A stretch of DNA of 64,000 nucleotides from Chrysemys picta bellii. Taxonomy: Eukaryota > Chordata > Testudines > Emydidae. Where the stretch lies: positions 56,635,439 through 56,699,438 of the forward strand of contig NC_088800.1 in NCBI RefSeq assembly GCF_011386835.1, given 5' to 3'. Positions 37,358-49,800 of this stretch are shown here, piece by piece. The translations under genes and the position numbers were made by a program. Each line of letters opens with the position of its first letter. Position 1 is the stretch's first letter. The notes under the pieces were generated by a model. The model worked only from the letters and a program-made list of their open reading frames with translations. It did no database searches and was not told where the DNA came from.

Positions 37358-39174
37358 GTATGAATACACTTTCTACTGTAAACAAGTCTGTATTGGCTTT
37401 TAGAGATTAACATAGGCCATATCTAGAGTAGGAGAATAGGTAGTGTTATATAATGTGATAGTCAATGTGCCTTAGCTAACATGATTTTAAACAGACTTTG
37501 CAGTAAGTCTAGGTAGGGCAAGTCATATTTAACAGTGTGTTAGCTGATCAAGGTCAGCCCTGGGCTGGAGAACCAGGAATTGGTGAACATCTTGGTGGCC
37601 ATTAAAGCTCTCTTATCAAATGCCTGCAGGCCATTCTAGTCACCCAGTTCTTGATCACCCTCTTCCTATCTGCTTAGTGCTGACTGTCTCTTCCCATTCA
37701 TTCTGTCAAGAAGTCCTTTTATGCATCCTTCCCAAGTGACCCAGGTGTTCTTCCAGATAGACAGCTGATATATCCATGGACGTCCATAATCGGAAACAGA
37801 ATAGGGGGAGTTTTAAACAAAATGCTTGCGAGAAAACTTGTTCCAAACAGCAGTGGAATCGTTGGGTTATAGGCGATGTCTTTAAGGAAAAACACACGGA
37901 TACTGTGGCTGACAAATGTTTACAATTGCCAACTCCCTCTCTTCTCACTTGACTCCCCCAGCTCCTCCTATTGCCATGGTTTGAGGTCCGCTCTGGGAAA
38001 GTATTCTAACCAAAGGCAAAATGTTGTGCTGAAGTCCCAAATTGCTCAAAAACCTTGTCAAGGAAACTGAAGTGTGTGTCTTCAGCTGCCTGTGTCCTGC
38101 GGTATTCCCAGAAGCATGGTTGTTAATTATGGGGCATTCTGCAGGACATTATTTCTCTGTGTTATAGCTTTCTCTGGATTGGGATAATGGATCTTATCAA
38201 AAAGGACTTCCCTGAAGTGTTGGAGTTAAATAGGTATTAAACTTAACCCAAAGCAGAGATTTAAACAGTCTGAATAAATATAGTTTCTTAGGTTTCACTT
38301 GCATGGCTTGTTTATTGCCATAATCCTGGTTCTCCAGTTGTCAATAGTCATCTGGGAAAAACAAAAGGCGACAAGTGAATTTTTAGTGTGGGAGTAGGAG
38401 GGAGTTTTGAGGCCTTCTTTGCCCCTTTTTTCCCCTTTATAATGATTGATAAACTCACAATTTTTCTTTTTTGTTTGCTAGGCATCTTTGACAGTCGTAT
38501 ATAATTGTTGTATTTATAACTCCTCCCAGCAGGTAGTTCTGTGATTACAGCATAGCTTCCTTGGCCTTCTCTTTTGCCCATACCTACCCTCCCAACTGCT
38601 CTACTTTTTCTCATTGTCGCTTCATGTTGTTTAAACTAGAGCTGTCTGGGAGTTTTCTGGCCAAGTTTTTCAGGGAACGTGTGGTTTCTCCAGAATTGAA
38701 ATTTTCTACAGGAGAAATGTTGATTTTGTTGAAATGTTTCTATTTTCCACCAGGGAAAATCAAAACAAAATGTTTCCGCTCTGTTTAACATTAATCTCTG
38801 TGTCTGCCTAAGCCATCACAGTGCCCCATGAGAGTAGTTCACGTACCTCATGTCCCCAAATCTCCTTATGGACTGGTCTCTCTGCATCATGATCATGGGA
38901 GGCTTAGTCTGGGACTTGGAAGCCTGGCCCATAGGGGAAAATGGGGGCATGAGGCACTAGCTCTGGGGTTTTCCCAATGGTAAAGAAGGAATGCAGTTCC
39001 CATTCGTAACTTCCCAATGCCAGTGCCAGCACTGTTTATTATTTGTAGTCTCGTGTATTTATTTCCCACTCCTCCACATGTTGCTGTTTCATCTTGTTTG
39101 CTATACATCACCAGTTTATAAAGCTCATTAGATATGTTGTTTCTACCTCTGTATTTAATCACGCTCATAGTCTA
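37358..39174. other. NPRL3 intron, no feature seen
   Basis: Sequence between the exon and a CR1 fragment; no coding frame with splice sites, no recognisable repeat. Confidence 0.5.
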
Positions 39175-39655
39175 TCAGATCATAAGAATGGCTCTACTGG
39201 GTCAGACCAATGGTCCATCTAGCCTAGTATCGTGTCTTCTGACAGTGGGGCATGCCAGGTGCTTCAGAGGAATGAACAGAACAGGGCAATTATAGATTGA
39301 TCCATCCGCTGTCATCTGGTCCCAGCTTTTGTCAGTCAGAGGTGTAGGGATACCCACAGCTTGGGGTTGCGTCCTTGACCCTCTTGGCTAATAGCTATTC
39401 CTCCATGAATTTATCTCTCTTTTTAAACCTAGTTACACTTTTGGTCTTCACAACATTCCCAGGCAACAAGTTCCATAGATTGACTGTATGTTGTGTAAAG
39501 TATTTCCTTATGTTTGTTTTAAATGTGCTTCCTGTTAATTTTATCGGGTGACCCTTGGTTCTTGCGTTGTGTGAAGGAGTAAATAACACTTCGCTATTCA
39601 CTTTCTCTGCACCATTCATGAGTTTGTAGACTTCTCTCATATCCCCCTTTAGATC
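39175..39655 (-). mobile_element. CR1-family LINE 3' end, reverse orientation
   Basis: On the - strand the ORF2 C-terminus reads LTGSTFKTNIRKYFTQHTV and NLWNLLPGNVV (about 39440-39560). It then runs through 3' UTR to 'CCAATGGTCTGACCCAGTAG' and the end near 39175. It belongs to the same subfamily as the copy whose 3' end is at 21698. Confidence 0.85.
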
Positions 39656-39950
39656 ATACTGTTATTCCCGGAAACTGAAACTTACCTCCTAGACAGCATG
39701 CCTTGGATGCATTTGCAAGGAGTCCACCATCTGGCCAGGAAATGTGCAGATAGCTGTGCAGTCCCCATTTTCAAGAAAATCCTGATGTCCCAATAATATT
39801 TTGTATGTTGCCCCAGATTACCCATCACTTGTCTGCAAACTCAACAAATTGGCCAAGAGAACCAAATTTCCTGTCCTCATCTAATTGTTTGCAGGCAGTT
39901 CCCATGTCATGTTTCCAAGCCCCCTTTCTTTGCTATACTAAGCTGATTAG

Positions 39951-41059
<1,109 letters not shown>

Positions 41060-42385
41060 GGTTCTGTATCTAGGGGTTCCGTTTCAATAACGCAATGCAA
41101 AACCGGCTCGAGCCCCCACCCAGTGACCTGGGACAATTACATACCACCCCCTGGGTGCCTCTAAGAGGCAATACTTCCCCTCTCGCAAGCACGGAGTTTG
41201 AGTGTAGCAGAAAATGTTTAATAACATGAGGTAAACGACATCAGCATTAAATTGGAAAAACACCACAAACAGGGTTCATAACACAAACCATGAGCAAAAA
41301 AACCCACCCCAGCAAATTGGGCTGTGTCCTTTCCCTTCGGGGTTCTTGAGTCCAGCAACCCAAAAATCACCCAGAGTCTCCAAAGTCTCTTGGGTCCAGC
41401 AATCACCCAAAGTCCCAAAAGTCCAACAAACCCCCAAGTCTCAGTCCCTGGTCAGTGCAGCCCCAGAGCAAAGCGGGGGGGGGGGGCACGCAGGGTGTTA
41501 AAGGGCACCTTACGTGATCCGAGGCCGGCCGGCCATCTCTCCGTGGGGTTCCGCCACAGCCTTCACCACGAGCCAGTCCACTTCCTGCCGTCCCACGAAC
41601 TGCTCCGCTCTATAAGCTGCTCTGCTCACCAACCTGTGAGCAGCTCCAGCCGTCCCCGCAAACAGCTCCACTCGCCGTTCCTTGGGCCGCTCCAACCGGC
41701 CCGGCAAGGCTCCGCACCGCTCACTGCTCCTCCAGTTGTCCCCACAAATTGCTCCACCAGCTGCTTAGCAATATAGCTTCAGGCTCCCCCACTAGTCAAC
41801 ACAGCACTCAGTGATCTCAGCTCTTAATAACTTTAGCTCTTTTGTGATTTCAGCTCTTAGTGATTTCAGCTCATAGTAGGGGAGCCCATGTGCTGGTGCA
41901 CCATTGGCCCAAAGTGAATTCAGCTCAGCAGCCTGTAACTAGACTCCTAATAGAATCAAAGTTAGCTCTGACATTCAACAGTGGAGAGAGGAGGTGGTGC
42001 AATTGGTGTATCAAGCCCTCAGAGGGGCCCCATACCATCAGATGCAAATACCTGTCCCCACCCTCTCTCCATTCACTGGGTTTTGTACCCCATGTCCCTT
42101 GTCAAGCAAGTGCTACTTAGGTAGTGGTGAAGGACTCACTCAATCCTTCTGTCATACAACAGTTCCACTGGCCTTGATTCACAGAATCAGGGTAACAAAA
42201 CTTTATTCTTCCTGCCCCAATAACAGAGAAACTGGGGATCCCACACCAGCCAAAGTAACCACTTTCAGTTGCTGTTGTTTCATGCCAGGCGAGTGGGTGT
42301 GCCTATGCAAACAAGATCACCCCCTGGAGTTCTTTTCCACACTCGCCATAATTCACCACCAGATGTCAGGGTAGAGCTCATCCTG
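41060..42385 (-). mobile_element. Probable LTR-like repeat, GC-rich, boundaries uncertain
   Basis: A composite of repeated phrases ('CAACAAACCCCCAAGTC', 'CAGCTCTTAGTGATTTCAGC', 'CCCGCAAACAGCTCCACTCG') with no coding frame. I know similar sequence as a dispersed turtle repeat that behaves like an endogenous LTR in the reverse direction. Here I cannot fix TG...CA ends or a target duplication. A G run of eleven is at about 41476-41486. Confidence 0.35.
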
Positions 42386-42922
42386 ACTCTGCTTACATGT
42401 GTAACTGGGAGATGGCAGCATCCCACTGATTTAGAGGATGTGGATTCTCTGAGATGTCCACTCAGATGGAAATATCGTGACCATTTGAGAACTCTGTCCC
42501 CATCCGTGGCTAGGTGTCCGCAAAACCTACGCAAAAAAAAAAAAAATCTAGTGTCTTCTGATAGAATACTTTTTTGAAAATTCTGTGAAATTGGGTCTAG
42601 ACTATTATTGTTCTGCTCTGATTAAATAAAGCTCCTTAACCTATCATCGTTCTTATAATGAAACCCCTTATCTTTCTGGTTGTCCATCTAGAACCTTTTT
42701 GGCCTGCTGAACTGGTCTTGTGGGGGGACAGCTCTTTGATAGCTCATGATTTGCAGATGCCAAAAGCAATTTTGGTTTTCTTCAGGAAGTCAGAGGGTGT
42801 GACTAACAGGTCACGCAGATGTTTGAGGAGGAGGAGAGTTTGGTTATATTTCAGTTTGCTTGTACATCAGATTCCTTAGCAAAGCAATTGATAGCAGTAA
42901 ATGGAGTTTCCATTTTTCCTTC

Positions 42923-43382
42923 TGTGACGAACTGGGCCTGTTCTCACTGTGGTCTGTGAATGCTGACAGGGGAGTGTGCTGGGATAGTCTGCATTGGAGG
43001 ATGGGATCGGCCCGGGGGCGCATTCCTGGGAGTGTAACATGAGAACCCAGGAAGGGGTTGAAGGCCAGGTGACTCCTTAGCCCGGGAAACTGAACAAAGG
43101 CGGTGGGAGGGGTCGCTGAAGGGGAGTGCTGGAAGCGAGCTGGAGAGATGGCTGGGAGACAGAGATGGCTCTGACCCCCCCGAAGGGGGGCGGGCTGGGA
43201 TGCCCTGGGACCCCAAGCTGGACTTAACTGAGGGGGTCCTGTTGTCTGTGCCTGCAAGACCTGTCTTGGACTGTATTCCTGTCATCCAAATAAACCTTCT
43301 GCTTTACTGGCTGGCTGAGAGTCATGGTGAATCGCAGGAAGCCGGGGGTGCAGGGCCCTGAGTCCCCCAATACTCCGTGACA
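42923..43382 (+). repeat. 5' LTR of Gypsy element
   Basis: 460 bp, TG...CA. A polyadenylation signal AATAAA stands at 43289-43294, about 90 bp before the end. The block CCCCCCGAAGGGGGG near 43176 is a small perfect hairpin. The AATAAA position suggests that R ends shortly after it. Confidence 0.95.
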
Positions 43383-43384
43383 AC

Positions 43385-43402
43385 TGGTGGCAGCGGTGGG
43401 AT
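43385..43402 (+). promoter_or_regulatory. Primer-binding site, tRNA-Leu type
   Basis: TGGTGGCAGCGGTGGGAT starts two bases after the 5' LTR. It is complementary to the 3' end (including CCA) of vertebrate tRNA-Leu of the AAG/TAG group, whose acceptor arm ends ATCCCACCGCTGCCA. It would prime minus-strand DNA synthesis. Confidence 0.85.
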
Positions 43403-43722
43403 CTACTGCACCCCGTGGACGGCGCTTCCTGCAGTAAGTGACTGGGGAGCAGTAAAACGAAGGGGGATTGACGGGGACCAGGCACGCTGAAGAGTGGGAG
43501 AGAGACGGTTATTACCCCTGGGAGTGTGTGACCAGCGAGAAGGACTTTTGCAGTAACAGGGTCCCCCGGGGGGATCGCAGCGAGTGGTCCCAGGGGCGGA
43601 GGAGTCTGCAGCTCGACCCTGGCAGAGAGGTGGTGACCTCGAGAAGGGCTGGCACACTAGGGGTCCCCCTGGGAACTGTGGGGAGCTGTGAGCACACAGG
43701 CCGGTGAGTGGCCAGCAGGAAG

Positions 43723-45615
43723 ATGTATGCCAAGCGGCTTAAGAGCGACCTGGTGGAGCTGTGCAAGCAGAGGCAGCTGCGCATTGGGAGGCTCACCAAA
43801 GAACAGCTCATTGCCCGGCTGGAGGCGGGAGATCGCGCGAATGAACTGATCCCTGTGTCTCAGGGAAGCAGCCTGGCAAATGCAGCGCCGGCACCAGTGT
43901 CTGTCCCAGCTGGGAGTGGTCAGCCGGCTGCTGAGGGCTTCCCGAGACCCCTCCTTCCTATGCCTAGGGGAAGGGTGGGGAGGAGCCCAGCAAATACCAA
44001 AGGCGCCGTGACCCCCCCGGCCAGCAGGGGATCCCCCCGGCGAAGCCCGCCGGCCAGCAGAGGATCCTCCCGGCGACGTTCGGCATCCGGGGAGCGGAAT
44101 TGGCTGGAATGGGAGAAAGAGCTAAAACTGAGGGAGCTGGAGGATCATGAACAACAGAGACAGCATGAAGAGAGACAGCGTCAGCATGAACGGGAGGAGA
44201 AAGAGAGACAGCATCAGCGTGAAGAGAGACAGAGACAGCATGAACGGGAGGAGAATGAGAGACAGAGACAGCATGAACTGGAACTGGCGAGATTGAAGGG
44301 CAGCGAACCCCCGGCTGCGGTGGGTGAGGGGGGACCCAGGACTGCACGGAGCTTTGATAAGTGCATCATGGCCCCATACAAGGAGGGGGAGGACATGGAT
44401 GACTTCCTGGAGGCCTTTGAGACGGCCTGCGAGCTGCACCGGGTGGATCCCGCGGACAGACTCCGGGTCCTTACCCCCTTACTGGACCCCAAATCCGTGG
44501 CATTGTACCGCCAACTGGGAGAGGCAGAGAAAGGGGACTACGAACTATTCAAAAAGGCCCTGCTACGAGAGTTTGGGCTGACTCCTGAGATGTACCGGGA
44601 AAGGTTCCGGAGTCAAGATAAAACCCCTGAGATCTCATATCTGCAACTAGCCGTCCGCATGGAAGGATACGCCAGCAAGTGGGCTGGTGGGGCCCAGACG
44701 AAGGAGGACCTGATTAAACTGCTGGTACTGGAGCAACTGTATGAGCGGTGCCCATCCGACCTGAGGCTGTGGTTGGTGGACAGAAAGCCAGAGAACCCGC
44801 GACACGCCGGGCAGCTGGCTGATGAGTTTGTAAAGAGCCGGTCAGGGGGTGGCAGGGAGGAGCCCCAAAGGAACAGGCCCGCCGCGATGCAGAGAGAGAG
44901 TCACCCTGGGACCTCCCAAAGGGGGAATATGGGGAATCCCCTCCCCCGGGAAATGCCCAGCATCAGGGACAACCGACCGGCTCGAGGGGACCCACGGGAC
45001 CTGAGCTGCTATTACTGCGGCCGAAGAGGCCACGTTCGGGCCCAGTGCCCCAAGCTCAAGGACAGACTGAGCAGACCGAACCCGCACCGGGTTAACTTGG
45101 TAGAGGCCCAGACGGACGAGGGGCAGGCTTCTCACGCAAGAGGGGCTGGCAGCTTATCAACTGCTCAAGAAAGAGAAGGGCCCCAGGCCAGCCTCTCTGG
45201 GGGGCCAGATGCTCCGGATTCAAAGTTCTCCGTTTACAGGGTTGGCGCGGGGCTGTCCCTGCGGAGCGAGTGCCTTGTTCCCCTGGAGGTGGATGGGAAG
45301 AAAGTTTATGGATACTGGGACACGGGCGCAGAGGTGACACTGGCCCGGCCCGAGGTGGTGGCCCCAGATCGGGTGGTGCCCAACACCTTCCTGACCCTGA
45401 CCGGGGTGGGCGGGACCCCATTCAAGGTTCCCGTAGCGAGGGTACACCTGAAATGGGGGGCCAAGGAGGGCCCCAAGGACGTGGGAGTGCACCACCATTT
45501 GCCCACTGAGGTGTTGATGGGGGGGGGACCTAGAGGACTGGCCAAGCAGCCCCCAGACCGCCTTAGTTGTGACCCGCAGTCAGAGCCGGCGAGGGGCACT
45601 GCGCCCTGGCCTTGA
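43723..45615 (+). CDS. Gypsy/Gmr1-like gag with SCAN-like capsid and protease
   Basis: I choose the ATG at 43723 (MYAKRLKSDL) because the frame upstream has only a GTG. From it the domains are: a SAP-like helix pair, residues 1-40 (LVELCKQRQLRIGRLTKEQL); a Pro/Arg-rich linker; a charged coiled coil of repeated RQRQHEREE units, about 125-195; a capsid C-terminal part resembling the SCAN domain, about 215-375 (LIKLLVLEQLYERCPSDLRL); a zinc knuckle CYYCGRRGHVRAQC, about 427-441; and an aspartic protease with catalytic DTGA near 533-536. Gag assembles the particle and the protease cleaves it. The frame leaves the pol frame at a nine-G run, 45519-45527, and stops at 45615. Confidence 0.85.
   Translation: MYAKRLKSDLVELCKQRQLRIGRLTKEQLIARLEAGDRANELIPVSQGSSLANAAPAPVSVPAGSGQPAAEGFPRPLLPMPRGRVGRSPANTKGAVTPPASRGSPRRSPPASRGSSRRRSASGERNWLEWEKELKLRELEDHEQQRQHEERQRQHEREEKERQHQREERQRQHEREENERQRQHELELARLKGSEPPAAVGEGGPRTARSFDKCIMAPYKEGEDMDDFLEAFETACELHRVDPADRLRVLTPLLDPKSVALYRQLGEAEKGDYELFKKALLREFGLTPEMYRERFRSQDKTPEISYLQLAVRMEGYASKWAGGAQTKEDLIKLLVLEQLYERCPSDLRLWLVDRKPENPRHAGQLADEFVKSRSGGGREEPQRNRPAAMQRESHPGTSQRGNMGNPLPREMPSIRDNRPARGDPRDLSCYYCGRRGHVRAQCPKLKDRLSRPNPHRVNLVEAQTDEGQASHARGAGSLSTAQEREGPQASLSGGPDAPDSKFSVYRVGAGLSLRSECLVPLEVDGKKVYGYWDTGAEVTLARPEVVAPDRVVPNTFLTLTGVGGTPFKVPVARVHLKWGAKEGPKDVGVHHHLPTEVLMGGGPRGLAKQPPDRLSCDPQSEPARGTAPWP
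45519..45527 (+). other. G9 run where the protease and integrase frames part
   Basis: Nine Gs. Upstream the protease frame is open; downstream the protein similarity continues in the other forward frame (VVTRSQSRR at about 45565). One G fewer would keep a single frame. It may be a mutation, a sequencing slip or a programmed frameshift site. Confidence 0.7.
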
Positions 45616-46186
45616 GGGGGGTGCCTTGCCTGAGGCGCAGGACCCTAACCTGGTGGGGAGGGAACGCCCAGGGACACGGCTCAGGGAGGCTGCAGCTTCG
45701 GACCCAGCAGGCGAGAAAGAGCAGGTGGCCATCCCTGTCCCAGCTGCTGAGTTCCAGGCCGAGTTACAGAGAGATCCCTCCTTGCGGAAGATAAGGGACC
45801 TGGCCGACCTCAATGCGGTACAGACCATGGGACGAGGTGGCCGGAAAAGGTTCCTGTGGGAGAAGGGGTTCCTGTACCGAGAATGGGCTCCCCCAGGGAA
45901 AATGGAGTCAGGGGGGATCAGGAGGCAGCTGGTGGTACCCCAGAAGTATCGCCGCCAGCTGCTGTGCCGGGCCCATGACATTCCTCTCTCAGGGCACCAG
46001 GGAACCTGGCGTACCCAGCAGAGGCTGCTACGGAGCTTTTACTGGCCTGGGGTCTTTGTTACTGTCCGACAGTACTGCGGATCCTGTGACCTCTGTCAGA
46101 GGGGGAGGAAAGCCTGGGACAAGGGGAAAACGGCTTTAGGACCCTTGCCCAGCATAGAGGAGCCTTTCCGGAGGGTGGCCAAGGTA
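45528..46186 (+). pseudogene. Integrase N-terminal zinc-binding part, core missing
   Basis: After a linker (FQAELQRDPSLRKIRDLADL) and the region FLWEKGFLYREWAPPGK typical of Gypsy pol upstream of integrase, the HHCC zinc-binding domain is complete. It reads HDIPLSGHQGTWRTQQRLL, SFYWPGVFVTV, then CGSCDLCQRGRKAW. The sequence breaks off after PFRRVAK at about 46187. The integrase catalytic core and everything expected after it are gone; the open frame to 46471 beyond the break is unrelated. Confidence 0.82.
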
Positions 46187-46496
46187 AAAAGGGCGGCTCT
46201 GAACCAAGAGAGCCCAAAGCACAGACCTCCAGACTGGAGCGCTGGGAGAAGACCACAGCCCAGTTGGAGCCCCAGAGGTATGGGGGTGGGAAAAGGGCAC
46301 AGGCCGCATAAACCTTCCCACATGCGAACTGCGAGTGCCATCAAGCACCCCAACCTAAGGGGGGGCGTGAAACTGGAGGGGCCTGGTGTAATTCTCACCA
46401 AGGAATGGGAGGGATGCGGGGGCATCCATGGGAACGGGGGTAGGTTCGAACTTCCCCAGGTCACTGGCTAAAGTGACCCTGCTCAGTTCGGTCTCG

Positions 46497-46509
46497 AAGG
46501 GGGGAGAGA
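46497..46509 (+). promoter_or_regulatory. Polypurine tract
   Basis: AAGGGGGGAGAGA lies immediately before the 3' LTR, where plus-strand synthesis of the element would be primed. Confidence 0.85.
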
Positions 46510-46969
46510 TGTGACGAACTGGGCCTGTTCTCACTGTGGTCTGTGAATGCTGACAGGGGAGTGTGCTGGGATAGTCTGCATTGGAGGATGGGATCGGCCC
46601 GGGGGCGCATTCCTGGGAGTGTAACATGAGAACCCAGGAAGGGGTTGAAGGCCAGGTGACTCCTTAGCCCGGGAAACTGAACAAAGGCGGTGGGAGGGGT
46701 CGCTGAAGGGGAGTGCTGGAAGCGAGCTGGAGAGATGGCTGGGAGACAGAGATGGCTCTGACCCCCCCGAAGGGGGGCGGGCTGGGATGCCCTGGGACCC
46801 CAAGCTGGACTTAACTGAGGGGGTCCTGTTGTCTGTGCCTGCAAGACCTGTCTTGGACTGTATTCCTGTCATCCAAATAAACCTTCTGCTTTACTGGCTG
46901 GCTGAGAGTCATGGTGAATCGCAGGAAGCCGGGGGTGCAGGGCCCTGAGTCCCCCAATACTCCGTGACA
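46510..46969 (+). repeat. 3' LTR of Gypsy element
   Basis: 460 bp and identical to the 5' LTR in my base-by-base reading. AATAAA at 46876-46881. Followed by the target duplication CCTTC. Confidence 0.95.
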
Positions 46970-46974
46970 CCTTC

Positions 46975-47978
46975 CATTATCAATATGGGCAGAAACACAC
47001 AATTTTATATCCCAGAATAACCACTCCTAAATCATTGCTGAGGAGATGAGAAGGTACAACAGAGACATACTTTCTTGACTGTCTGGATGCTGAAGTGTTA
47101 AAATATGACTTGTCTTGCAGAATGATCACAACTGTCATGTGATTTACTGATTACACACCATCAGTGAGTCTGTAAATGACATCACTCAGAGTTCTTTGTT
47201 GTTCAATTCCCCTCTTCCAATTGCAAATCAGGAGACCAAAATAATCATTGTGATTCCCTGTGCACAATTCTGTACCCACCACTGAGTGCATAAATATAGG
47301 ACATCAGAGAGAAGCTGAGGCAGTGAGCAAAGCGATACTTCCGTTTACTCCACACATGCTTCCTCTTTCAGGGGTCTTGGATCAGCTCTGCTTTTCACTT
47401 AACTTTTAACTGTGGATGGTGCATGATGATGAATCTCATGCTGTGGGAAATAGAACTCTGCTGTATTTGTCAGTATCTCAGCATGAGCTCCTACTGTAAC
47501 TGCATAGTTAGTTGCATACCAAATGTACTGTAGTTAGTAGCATACTAAAAATGTACTGTAACTGCCCTCCTGAGAATAGTTCAGTGTGCAAACAAAGAGA
47601 GTGCCTATTTTTAGAAGAGCAATAAATTGTGGTCCTGATCAATTTTCCTATGACAGTTGTCTCTGAACTACTTGCTGCTCTCTGCTTAATACATCACAGA
47701 ACTTGTGTCTGTCTGTTACTATGCACAGCCAGTACTTGGATTTCTCTAGTGAAGGCAGACACCTTAAACAGAATGTGGAATAACATAGCTTGACAGAGGT
47801 TAGCCACATGGACGTTGGATGGGGATTAAGATCCAAATTCTTTTCCTAAGTATTGAGTGGGTGAGAGATGGAAGGTTATTCCAAGAGTAAAGTTCAGATA
47901 CAGAGGAGCTTTTTTTGAGCTAGGTTTGTAATGTATTAGGGACAAACATTCTTTCCTTGAACATCAGGTAGTGCTTTC
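46975..47978. other. Intron or flank, no feature seen
   Basis: AT-rich sequence without gene, recognised repeat or splice-flanked frame. A 25-bp phrase around 'TAGTTAGTTGCATAC' / 'TAGTTAGTAGCATAC' near 47507-47550 is a short local duplication. Confidence 0.45.
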
Positions 47979-47981
47979 TAA

Positions 47982-48656
47982 GGGCATGGCTACACTTGCA
48001 GATGTAGAGCGCTGTGAGTTAAACCCACCTTCAGAGAGCGCAGTAGGGAAAGCGCTGCAGTTTGTCCACACTGACAGCTGCTTGCGCACTGGCGTGGCCA
48101 CATTTGCGGCACTTGCAGCGGCATTGGGAGCGGTGCATTATGGGCAGCTATCCCAGCATGCAAGTGACTGCAACGTGCTTTTCAAATGGGGGGAGGTGGA
48201 GTGTGACAGGGAGTGTGTTGTATGTATGTGGGGGGAGAGAGCATGTCAGCATGCTATCTTGTAAATTCAGACAGCAGCAGACCCCACATTCCTCCCCACC
48301 TCTCTCTCTCAGCATTCCACACTAATGGCTTGCATGCCGGCTGTCAGAAACAGAGCTTTGAAAGGGCATTTCCGCATTCCTACAGGAGTTCAAAACAATG
48401 ACAAGAGTGGCCACTTGACTTACGGGGATTATGGGACGTTTCCGGAGGCCGATCAGAGCGCACCTCATTCACACTGACGCCCATGCATTATAGCCAAGGC
48501 GCAGCAAACGTTATTCCTCTCGCCGAGGTGAAGTACCAGCAGCGCTGTAGCTGCAGAGACAGAGCGCTCTACGTGTCTTGCCAGTGTGGATGGGGAGTGA
48601 GCTAGGGCATCCGGGGCTCCTTTATTGTGCTGTAACTCGCAAGTATAGCCAAGCCC
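47982..48656. mobile_element. Harbinger-type MITE, 675 bp, TAA duplication
   Basis: GGGCATGGCTACACTTGC on the left and the inverted right end GGGCTTGGCTATACTTGC match with two differences. TAA flanks both sides (47979-47981, 48657-48659). Inside, GAGCGCTGTGAG is mirrored by CAGAGCGCTC-type blocks. The open frames within are short and not Harbinger proteins, so it is non-autonomous. Confidence 0.9.
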
Positions 48657-49129
48657 TAAGCCAGATTAATGCTTTACTGTCAGTTCACTGCCTCTAGCAA
48701 GCCACTTGGCAGAGTCATTTCCAAGAATTTGCTCCCTAGAATGGAGAGTTGAAGAGAGGAGGTGGAAGCCTTTTTGCTATGCTGTAGTCCCGTTCTATTA
48801 TTTATACACCACCATCAATGTACAGCTGCTTAGAGACAAAAGACAAGATTGCTGCCCCAGGAACTTGGAGCCTAGGTTCTATATGGGGCCCATAAATGTA
48901 CTCCGTGCTTTACAAAGCCAGGACAGGAGGGTCTTGACTGCATTGAGTTTTAGGCCATGAATGTAGCTGCACTGGTACAAACCCCTGTGTGCTGCACTGA
49001 TGGAACCTGTGCTGTGGACTGGTGCAGCATTGCCTGCTTTCAAACTGGATTATGCTGCACTGGTGCAAGTTGCTGTTTACTCTGGTGCACTGACTGCACT
49101 AGGAGTTTGCATCAAAGCAAGACAGAGCT

Positions 49130-49800
49130 GATGCCAGTGGGCAAAGGAAAGTACTTTTGAAGAGCTTGCAGCCATAGTGCAGTCTCCATTGGTTGAAGAT
49201 ACACACCCACAATTGGTCAATTCAGTCCATAGTCTAGGAGTACTCTTGGATTCCTCACTAATGCTGAACTCTCACATGGCAGCATCCACTAGCAACGCTT
49301 TCTACCATCTCCGTTTGACCGGCAACTCTGTCCCACCCTGCCAAACAAAGACCTGGCCTCAGTTATTCATGTTGTCTTCACCTCTCTACTGGATTACAAC
49401 AATGCAGTATACCTGTACACGAAGCCTTCAGCACTTAAGAAACTCTAGTTTAGAATGTTGCAACACGTCTCCTCAGCAACACAAGGTACCGTGAACATAG
49501 GAGACCTGTCCTCCATTCACTGCACTGCTTCCCATAGAATTTCTATCAAGTTCAATGTCTTGGTCCTTATCTTCAAAGCTCTCTGTGGCCTGGGTCTAGT
49601 GTGTCTAAAACACCATCTAAAGCTCTGGGATGAAGACCCGGTCAACAACTCAGTTCCTCTGGCACAATGGTAAGAGTGAAACTTGTCTGTACAGGAGACA
49701 GTCTTCTTCAGGGGTGGTCCGAGACTGTGGAATAAACTCCCCCAGGAACTAAGGATAATCACAAACCTCATCATGTTCTGCTCCATTTCTTTGATCTTGC
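49130..49800 (+). mobile_element. L2-like LINE ORF2 3' fragment
   Basis: Pieces of an RT C-terminal region are readable: HSLGVLLDSSLMLNSHMAAS (about 49225), NAFYHLRL, SPLYWITTMQY (about 49380), then HRISIKFNVLVLIFKALCGL (about 49533). The ending reads 'GACTGTGGAATAAACTCCCC' (about 49725). This order is that of L2 elements. Frameshifted and old. Confidence 0.8.

Larger units (their letters stand above)
42923..46969 (+). mobile_element. Ty3/Gypsy LTR retrotransposon, Gmr1-like, internally deleted
   Basis: Two LTRs of 460 bp (42923-43382, 46510-46969) are identical base for base by eye, each with TGTGACG...GTGACA ends. CCTTC is duplicated at 42918-42922 and 46970-46974. The interior has primer-binding site, gag with capsid, CCHC and protease, then the integrase zinc-binding part directly after protease, then a junction at about 46187 into 3' untranslated sequence and a polypurine tract. 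Integrase core, reverse transcriptase and RNase H are absent. Protease followed by integrase is the Copia-like order known in Gmr1-type Gypsy elements. Identical LTRs mark it as the youngest insertion in the window. Confidence 0.93.

Noticed and set aside
42470..42560. The A run at 42533-42546 as a SINE tail
   Set aside because: No tRNA-like head or target repeats could be found upstream.
43964..44347. Open frames on the - strand opposite the RQRQHE repeats
   Set aside because: They are shadows of the gag coiled coil; the repetitive DNA keeps all frames open.
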